Shown here piece after piece: positions 56,040 to 64,000 of a stretch of DNA of 64,000 nucleotides. The stretch's first letter is position 1, and each line of letters opens with the position of its first letter. Source of the DNA: Chrysoperla carnea. Lineage: Eukaryota > Arthropoda > Insecta > Neuroptera > Chrysopidae. The translations under genes were made by a program, and so were the position numbers. The notes below the pieces were generated by a model. That model worked only from the letters and a program-made list of their open reading frames with translations. It did not search any database and was not told where the DNA came from. The stretch lies in the NCBI RefSeq assembly GCF_905475395.1, contig NC_058342.1, positions 25,454,640-25,518,639 on the forward strand, written 5' to 3'.

Positions 56040-56316
56040 TACCACCACGATTATTGCAGGAGGGGTCACAATGGGGAGGAGGAAGAAAAGATGTCTCATC
56101 TTCTCTGTCACTGCCCAGCTCTTGTCAAAAGAATATAGACTCGCTTGAGCCAATCTTTCTTTGACAATCTCTCCGACCTAAAGTTCGTTGACGTGAAAAA
56201 ACTTCTGAAGTTCTTACACATCTCAAAATGGTTCATGGAGTAGTGACCGGAGATAGGCCAAGTCTTTTTCGGTATCACAACGGATCTTATGGGATAAGTG
56301 TGTCCCATCTCAGTAC
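56040..56316 (+). pseudogene. Second copy of the LINE 3' end
   Basis: Matches 39460-39735 (ACGATTATTGCAGGAG, GATGTCTCATCTTCTCTGTC, CACTGCCCAGCTCTTG, GGTATCACAACGGATCTTAT) with several changes, and is truncated before the CCTAA-type end. Includes the same Cys/His region, frame-broken. Confidence 0.8.
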
Positions 56317-56319
56317 GAA

Positions 56320-56545
56320 ATTTAATTGAAATGAATCGGGTTTAATTGGAACATAATTTCCAATTCATTCCGATTAAATTCCGATTCAATCCAATAGATC
56401 TAATAGGAAATTTCTAATTGGAGGCAATTCATGAATGGGATCGAATTTGGAAATTTCATACTGGGTTCTATTGGATTGAATTGTAATTCAATGGGAATTA
56501 ATTGGAAATCTTAATCGGAATTCAATTGGATATTTTATCAGGGAG
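56320..56545. repeat. AATTGGA/AATTCCGATT-rich palindromic block
   Basis: Dense short inverted and direct copies of AATTGAAT, CCGATT and ATTGGA, with arms around GTACGAAATTT and AAATTTCATACTGG. Possibly a small MITE, CAGTATGAAATTT at one end. Confidence 0.5.
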
Positions 56546-57411
56546 AGTTTTTCTCGTCACTTCAATAACTTAACTTCGTTATATACTTCGTCTATCTCCG
56601 TAGATACACTGTGTTTTCAATAACAGATAATTAAAATGTAATAACTAATTACTACATCCCTCTTGACGGTTGCGCAATGATTTGAGATATTCTTACATCA
56701 TAAGAGCAATGATTGTGGTACCAAAGATGACCAGTCACAGGGGAAGAAGGCAACACAAGAACAATGACGTGAAAATGGAGTGGAGGAAACGAGGTCTAAT
56801 CCTAGGTCGTTGCGTATTTTGTACTGGGCATTAGGTTGTCTTTTATTTTGATACGCAGTACAAAGTACGTAACGATCGATGACTAGACCTCGGCCAGATA
56901 GGCGCCGTAAATTCAGCCACGGTCGCTTATAATCTTTGGCACAACGAATGGGGTGTCAATCGCCCTTGGCCGCTGTGCTAAAAGTATTTAATATACTTTA
57001 TTAGACATGCACATAAATTTTGGTCCCACGATTCTTGAAACACTGATTTGCTTCGAATAATAAAAAAAAAAACAAAACTCTTGTGGATTAATACAAATAA
57101 AAAAAATCAGTCAAAACAAGAAATAAAAATTATATAAATTGTTTAATTAAAAATATTTTAATTATTTAAATGTCTAATATTCAATGGCGTTCTTAAAAAC
57201 TAGAAACAAAATTGTTGGGTATTTGATATAAAAATTTAATTGGCTTGACTTAATTAAATAATATTTATATATAAAAAAAAAGTATTCTCTACCTCTAATA
57301 AAATAATTTCAAAAAAATTATTTTGAAAATGTCATGGCGGTTTATTTTTAAAAAAAAATATTTATATACAAAACAAATTTTACCGTAAAAATATTACGTA
57401 TTCGGTTTTAT

Positions 57412-58252
57412 AGCCCAGAAAAATAAGACCAGCCCAGAAATCCAAGTGAAGTTTTCTCACCGGGATTACTTTTATTTGGATGTAAGAAATGATCTATGAA
57501 AAGTCAAGGTCAAAGGTCCCGAAAATAGTTTTTTTTTTTCAAATGTCTCGTAAACTGTTAAGTTTATCGCAGTTTTAGGAAGTTAATGTAATGGAGCCGA
57601 TTTTGAGAGTCTCCAGTTTTACATGTTTCCGCGGTTTCAAGGCCGCAATATCCGAATCAAACCTTTTCAAAATTATGTCTGTGTGTGTGTGTATACGGAT
57701 GTGCGTATGTTCGTATGTTTGTTCGGATTCTTTCGCCTCGATTATCTCGCGAACCAGTTATGACATTAACACGTGACTAGGCATATTCGACGCGTATTTA
57801 AGAACTGAAAGAGTTTTCAGCAGAATTAATTGAGCCATTTTTTAATGGTATTAAAAAAACTGGAAAAAACTGAATAAACAGAATCTGAAAAGTGGATAAA
57901 ACACATCAATTATCTATGGAGATAATGATCGTTCCAGGATAAACTGGAGTACATGTTCGAAGAATAATCTATGAAGGCTAACAAGAGCCTTTCTTTTCTC
58001 CCTCTGGGGAAGTTGGTCGTGAGGACTACAGGGGTCGCAATCAAACGACGTCAGTACCACACCGACTATGTGCTGCCAATTTGTTATAAAATTTGTTCGT
58101 GAGTTAATTTTCACGACCAATTTAACCAATTTTCGTTACCTTTGACCTTGAATATTCATAGATCATTTATTGCATCTGAATAAAGATAATCCCGATGAAA
58201 AAATTTCACTTGGATTTTTTAAGCAGAAAAACTTTTATTTTCTCGGGCTATT
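57412..58252. mobile_element. Fold-back element E
   Basis: Inverted ends TATAGCCC-AGAAAATAA and TCCAAGTGAA, CGGGATTA, AATGATCTATGAA, CAAGGTCAAAGGT occur at 57412-57515 and reversed at 58140-58252. The middle has a (GT)n tract and GTATGTTCGTATGTTTG. About 840 bases; frames inside are shadows. Confidence 0.75.
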
Positions 58253-58999
58253 TTATTAGGAAATGAAAAACAATTTTACGTATGTATGATAGAGAAAGAG
58301 AGAGAGAGACTATTTGAATTTGTGACAGAGAGCAAAAACAGTTTTCTAACTAAAACAAAAAAAAAGACAAAAAAAAAACTTCTTAACATATTTTGAGATC
58401 AAAAAACCAGGTCTTCAAATCATATCGGATACATTTTCCAGGCAGACATTTTCTTAATCTATAAAAATTTGGCACATTTATTTTTATTAAAAAAATTTTT
58501 TTCCCAAAAATTTGACCTTTCGATGTGGAAAATTTGTCTCTTTGGTGGATTTTCATGGCACCACCTTTTAATTAAAAATATTGGCACGATATTATTTTTT
58601 TTTTTTTGAAACATTATAAAATAGGTACAAGACTTGTAATAATTTCATTTTTTGTGTTTCATTATCAAATTTTACGGCCTAAATAAAAGGCCCATAACCT
58701 ACTACAACTATATATATATATAATATATCTTTGAAAGACATACTTTTATGTGGGGAATCGTGCAAGATTCATGACACTTTTGTTTTAAACTTTTTTTTTT
58801 TAATAATATACTTAAACTTAAAAATACATTTCTGAGCAATTTTTTTTAAACGCTATTATTTCTTTAAAAAATGGATCTTATCACAAAATGGAAAACTTAC
58901 TCAAAATAATAACGTTCCCTTTTTTTTTATTTTTGAGCCAGTTTTTTATATCGTATAATTTTTTTTTAGCCAAGTCAAAATTTCGAAAACTCATTTTGA

Positions 59000-59195
59000 G
59001 AAAATTCGTTACTCGATAATCGTCTTCAGTTTTTCAATACATGTCGAACAAGAATTAGCTTTTGATTGGCTTAAAGGAGATGGCTTATTTAAATGCGACG
59101 ATAAAGACAGCAAAATACGTCTGTTTAGATCACTGTTTCAGGTTTTCTATCCTATTATTATAAAATGTTTTGAACAACGTATAAATTGAATTTAA
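59000..59195 (+). other. Short open coding-like stretch, unassigned
   Basis: A plus-strand frame without ATG reads HVEQELAFDWLKGDGLF, KCDDKDSKIRLFRSLFQ and on to a stop near 59188. Composition is protein-like but no family is recognised and no splice context is convincing. Confidence 0.2.
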
Positions 59196-59784
59196 TTCTT
59201 TGTCAGAGTTGGTCCCAGGAAATTCTATGGACCTAAAATTCTATGAAGCCTCAAATGATTCTTAAATTGACTTATATTGAAAAATTGAGCAAAATCAAGT
59301 AAGTAAAACACTATCTAACGATTTAAATACTAAGTGAAAAACTATATTTTCTCAATTATTAGAGTTTTCATTTTTTCTAAATTTTAGAAAATGACTTGGA
59401 TCACTTTAATATTACAAACAAACCAATCGACACAATTTGTTATCGTTTAAGATGGCCATTTACAACTCATTTCGAATTTCGTCAAAATAGAAGTATGAAA
59501 AAAAAATTGATAGTTGCGGGAAAATTCAGAAAATGATCTGATTTTCACCGTATACGTTCGAAAACATTCACTTTGTTTTTGAAAATTAAGCTCAAAGTAG
59601 TTGGTATTATCACCTACTGCTTTGCGCTGAGAGTTGAAAAAGTGGAAACATCAAAAAGAAGTTTTTCTGACGATAAATTTTCAATTCTATTTTGAAGAAA
59701 TTCGGTACCGGTGAGTGTATTTACATTCTGAAAGTAAAACTTTTAATAGAATAATTAAATCAATGTAATATGAAAAAAAAATCT

Positions 59785-59860
59785 ATCCACTTTGTCGAGA
59801 TTCGAACCATGAACCTTCCATATACCAAGTCAATGCTTATACCACTAAGCTAAAAACTTT
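59785..59860 (-). repeat. tRNA-like sequence (SINE head or tRNA pseudogene)
   Basis: Minus strand has TAGCTTAGTGGTATAAGC (A box) and GGTTCATGGTTCGAATC (B box), but the acceptor halves do not pair. No tail seen. Confidence 0.5.
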
Positions 59861-60221
59861 TAAACAAAAAATTATCTAACTTGATTTTTTTTTTATGTTG
59901 AAATAATTTAAAGCCACCTTAACAATAATTTAAAAAAATTGTGGGAATTTGTAATATTTTAAAATATGATTAAACATCTCAAAAACATTAATTAATTATA
60001 AAAATAGCAAACAATTAATTAAACAATTAAAAAATATATAATAAAAAATAATTTCTACAATAAACAGTAAAATTTAAACATTAAAAAAAATATTATTAAA
60101 AAATAATTAATAATTCAAAACAAATTTTCATTTTTCTTTTTCTGTAATATTAATAATATACTTTTTTTATGTGAAAAAAATAGTCTCAGATTTCCTTGCG
60201 TTTTTCTTCGTGAACTTACTT

Positions 60222-60268
60222 TTCTCTTAATAATAATAATAATAATATTAATAATAATAATAATAATT
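60222..60268. repeat. (TAA)n microsatellite
   Basis: About 14 units of TAA/AAT with one interruption, 220 bases downstream of the grainyhead-like stop, probably in or near its 3' UTR. Confidence 0.8.
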
Positions 60269-60486
60269 AACAACATTTTTCTTCAATAAGTGTTTTTTAA
60301 ACTCTTAAAATTTCTTTTTTTTTTAAGTACGATTAGTTTTCATTTGCACAATAAGAAAAAACAAATTTTCTTTTTTTAAATATAATTTTTTTTTTAATTC
60401 GTTGATTTTTTATATATTTATTTATTTTTTTGTATTTTTAAAGGCGAATTGTGTGGATTTTTGTGTGTGTGTGTGTTTCTTGTGTT

Positions 60487-62080
60487 TTAGTGATCCATTA
60501 ATTCTACGAATGTGATGTCGTATAATTGATCATCAACATTTGAAGGTTTCACTTCGAGTAGAAATAGATCTTCGTTACAGTAATATGTAATCATTTCGTC
60601 ATCGATTTTCACAGTAATCCTAAAAAAATAATCAAAATTTTAATAAATAAATTTTTAGATAAAAATAAAATACGTTTTTGGGTGTAATTTTTCTTTTTTT
60701 AAAGAGTAATCGAAGATCAATATTTCGAAACTCTTAAATTCCGTGGCGGATATAACGGGCATTGCAGCCTAGGTCCTTGGCATACTAAACAGGGTGTTTT
60801 TTTTTAAGTTGACATATGCTTAAAACTAGATAGTTAAATTTAATCTAGGAAAATGTTTCTAACAAAAAATGTTAGTTTCAAAGGCACATATCTTATACCG
60901 GCATCGAATTCGATTTAAGTTTTCAGGTTCAATTAAAACCTTATTGTGATTTATAACTAAAACTTTAAATTAGAAAGTTGTTCTTTATAAATAAAAAACA
61001 TTTTCGTATTAATTGGTTTCGAAAACTAGCATCGTCTGTCGAATTAAACTACGACAATTATCAAAAACTGCAATTACCAATAAAAAAAGAAAAATTTCTA
61101 AAAAAGTCAACAAAAGCGTCATTGCAGAAGCGCATTTCTTAATAAAAAAGTTTAGATGATTAAGCATTTAAATTTGAACTTAAGGCTTCAATTTTTCAAA
61201 TTTTGAAGCTCAAAATGTTCATAAAGAAAAGTTGGTTCTCGAGGAAATGATGGAAATGAACCTAAAATGGAAACACATTAAAGTGTAAGCCCAAGGATTG
61301 AAGAAAGCAAATAATGGCTAATCTAAGGCTGTTTGCCAGGATAAAACAGAGCTTGAAATGACATTGACTTCATTTTTTGACACTGCATATAATACGTTTA
61401 AAAACACGGATAAAAACACGTTTTCTAAAAATGAAACCTAGCTTCGTCCCCGAACCTCCTCGTATAATAAATTTCATGAACATCGTTGGAGCCATTTCCG
61501 AGGTTGTTGATATTTTTTTAAAAGTGCATACAATCTTACTACATTATTGGCTTACAAATTGCCTACTTAAAAAAAAGTTAAATAACTTTATTTAAAAGCG
61601 AAATTTATTCCTCTCGTTTTATGGCCATTGAATTATGAATTATGAAATGCGATTCTGCGATTAACGCCGTGTATAATTCAGCGCTGTGACTACTCAAACC
61701 AATGTGTAAGCACGGCTATCTAGAAAATTATAGACAAAATATCATTATCGAAATATTTATACAAAAAAAATCACCAGAACCCACCAAAAACCTTAAAATA
61801 ATTACACCATAACCAAAATTTATACAGTTTTTTTAGTAAAAAAAAAATTGTGATATTTTTGTTAGTAATTATAAAAATAAAATTAGTAAGTTATCGAAAC
61901 TGGATCAGATTTGTTTTGATATAAAAATAAATAAAAAAAATTACAATAAGAATTGTAAGCAGATAATTTTATTCAGAACGAAAGAATTGAAATTTAATGT
62001 GAATTCGCCACTTACCCTTTTTTGTTTTTTCGAAATAAATTATTAATGCTCGAAGCAGAAATTTTGTACTTATTCTCAAT
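60487..62080 (-). CDS. grh: Grainyhead-type transcription factor, last two coding exons
   Basis: Two exons, 62080-62016 and 60619-60487, join in phase (GG|G) to give IENKYKISASSINNLF..KKGITVKIDDEM, then YYCNEDLFLLEV and YDITFVELMDH, then TAA at 60489-60487. This is the C-terminal end of the dimerisation region of Grainyhead proteins: the KKG.V..DD..I..Y.NED.F.L pattern, then a YDIT..EL ending. CP2/LSF relatives lack the NED.F and final EL pattern, so Grainyhead is preferred. Family assignment is from memory of the motif. Splice sites are good (TTTTACAG, GTAAGT, TTTTTTTAG). Grainyhead is a nuclear DNA-binding regulator of epidermal and cuticle genes. The DNA-binding domain must lie upstream, beyond 64000. 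AATAAA-like signals occur about 60-75 bases past the stop, but in very AT-rich DNA. Confidence 0.85.
60619..62015 (-). other. Intron of the grainyhead-like gene
   Basis: The 1.4 kb intron between the last two exons. It is AT-rich and holds a weak dispersed repeat at about 60806-60960 sharing the AAGTTGACATATGCTT motif with 46388-46403. No coding signal seen. Confidence 0.7.
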
Positions 62081-64000
62081 CTGTAAAATAACAAACAGAG
62101 AATTAATCTTTTTTTTTGTTCTAGGCCAGAAACTTTTTCCTAACGATTTTTTTTTTGTTTAATTTATTTTCTCTTTTTTTTTATCAAGTTTCTGTCGTTC
62201 TTAAAAAAAATTTACGATTTTTGAAAAAAATTTGGAATATTTCTCGTAACTGATCCAATTTTGGTTTTTATTATGCTTTTTAGGTTAAGTTTTTGTTTAA
62301 TTAAAATTAAATTAATCGTTTTGTTTGTTTGTTTTTGGTTTATTGTTAATTTCATGCTAGTTTTTGTAAATTATGGATTTTTGTTAAAATTTGTTTGTTT
62401 TTGGAATAAACAATCGAATTTGCCCATTTTTTTCCATGCAATAGAACATTCTAAACAAGCAGAAGTACTGTTTTTGTTGTTGTTTATTATGATCCAAGCA
62501 TATAGGGGAAGGGGGTAAGATTACACGCTATTTTATTTATTTTATGTATTCGCAATTTTATAACTTCAAAAATTTCCATTGGGTACAGACTTAAATTAAA
62601 TATAGACCAAAGGATGTCTTCAGTCTCCGGACAAAGGTATGAATTTTACGGATTTAAGCAAGAAAATTATTATTTTTGTTCTTTTCAAAACTTTTATTAT
62701 TTTCAATAAATCTTAAAACAGTCCAATCGGATGAGTTTATTGTTTGAAAAAACGCAAAAATAATCGTTTTCAAGACTGGAAAATAATGTAAAAATGCAAT
62801 TTTTTTGCCTTCAAAGGGAAATTTACAAAATTTAAAAAACCTCCGACAAATATTTCGGGTACGGAACTCTAAACTCGCACTTGAAACATATCTAAGAACG
62901 CTCGCCATTAAATTACCTTTTTCCTTAGAGCCTTCTCCAAACTGAACCGATTTTGAGGATCATCGCCTACTTTTTTAGTTGTCCCGGGTACGGAACCCCA
63001 ACTCACATTTGAAACATAGGTAAAAACACCTCTCTCCATTAAATTTGGTTCACTCGTATAGGCACTACGATGTCACAGACAGTCAGGCACACACGTACAG
63101 CGGTCAAACTTATATCACCTCTTTTTTGGTTCGGGAGTTAAAGAGTCATTAAATTTGCAGTAAGCGCAGATTATTTTAAATCGTCTGCTTCAATAAAGCA
63201 GTTTTTTGCAATTTAATTAAAGAAAACTTAATTAATAAAATTGCAACTCTCGCTAAAAGCTTTGACTTGGAAAGGAAGTAATCTGCAATAGCTCTAAGAT
63301 TTTATGAAGGATACACAAAAAGAGATGTGCTATAAATTTGATCTCTATGTGTGTGTGCCTGTCTGTGGTATCGTAGCTACTAAAAAGATGAACCGAATTT
63401 GGTTTTTTCTGTTTGAAAGGTAATTTAATGGAAAGTGTTCTTAGCTGTTTTAAGAAAATCAATTCAGTTTGAAGAGATCTAAAAAACTATTGCATTTGTC
63501 AGGTTTTTTTTTAATTTTTGAGATAAAATTTTTTTTAAATTGGAGACATATCCTATTATGTATCATCGGTCTATATTAAATATATAAGTCTGTGACTTGT
63601 TTGTCATCTAAACTCAAAGTTTAAAGATGTTTACGATTCAAATATTATAGAATTGTCGACTTAGTAAATGATTTGAATAATATTCGGACGGATTATTTCA
63701 AGAAGCGTTACTTTTCACAAATTAAGGCTCAACCACATTGAGACAGCATCCTAATTCCTTTCAACGTAAGTTTCTGCTTGTTTTTGTAGTATTTTTTGTT
63801 GAAGAAGTGTAGGAATTTAGAAGCTTACTCAAGAGGAAGAGCTGATCAGCTTATCAAATCAAAAATGTATAGGTTATTTATGATCCTCTGTCTAAATGAT
63901 ATTCAAATCATTAGTTATTTTCGAAAATTGCTTTACCCAGAAAAAGTAGATCTTTCGTACATGAGACCTTTCGAATGCGCGACAAATATTTTGATTAATG
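62081..64000 (-). other. Probable further intron of the grainyhead-like gene
   Basis: The exon at 62080 has an upstream acceptor, so this sequence is probably intronic. I saw no additional exon. Around 63040-63110 and 63340-63430 lie inverted arms of a dispersed repeat with a GTGTGTGCCTGTCTGTGG motif, also present at about 10290-10460. Confidence 0.5.

Noticed and set aside
57591-57776. Cys/Val-rich 61-residue frame
   Set aside because: It is a translation of a (GT)n tract inside a fold-back element.

Overview
The window is AT-rich (roughly 70% by eye), intron-containing animal DNA, almost certainly from an insect. The reasons are a CLIP-domain trypsin-like serine protease split into small exons, the 3' end of a Grainyhead-type transcription factor gene, intronless tRNA-Arg(ACG) genes, and a dense population of insect-style DNA transposons, MITEs, fold-back elements, SINEs and LINE remnants. 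The order is not resolved from sequence alone. Most open frames longer than 60 codons are chance frames in AT-rich DNA or frames inside repeats.

Layout. 1-6990: fold-back elements, a PIF/Harbinger-like MITE at 4429-4872, and a second fold-back family carrying a SINE with clear target-site duplications. 7.7-9.5 kb: a broken Helitron-type fragment and a tandem-repeat element. 10588-10660: tRNA-Arg on the minus strand. 12.4-23.1 kb: gene-poor, with Tc1/mariner-, pogo- and piggyBac-type MITEs and a second SINE. 23200-30858 (minus): the main gene, a CLIP serine protease with six recognisable exons and its 5' end missing. A tRNA-Arg lies antisense in one intron and another lies just upstream. 31.2-45.4 kb: repeats, including the 3' end of a LINE (39.1-39.8 kb) and a four-unit tandem array (32.15-32.65 kb). 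45416-46807: a fragment of the protease gene plus its neighbouring tRNA-Arg, bounded by short inverted repeats with TA flanks. 46.8-60 kb: mostly repeats, with weak coding-like traces near 54.6, 55.1 and 59.1 kb. 60487-62080 (minus): the last two coding exons of a grainyhead-like gene, which continues beyond the window.

How it fits together. The protease has a CLIP domain, Thr/Pro-rich linkers and a complete trypsin-like domain with catalytic triad and an Arg activation site, so it is probably a secreted zymogen. The most interesting structure is the second, damaged copy of its CLIP-bearing exon with the adjacent tRNA-Arg gene, 15 kb away. It shows template-switch-like scars, patchy identity suggesting gene conversion, and Tc1-like ends that raise the possibility of a transposon that captured host sequence. 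A second theme is a SINE family whose 3' tail matches the LINE 3' end in the same window, both ending in TTAGG-like pentamers that resemble the insect telomere repeat. I found no CRISPR array, rRNA, or clearly new protein system.
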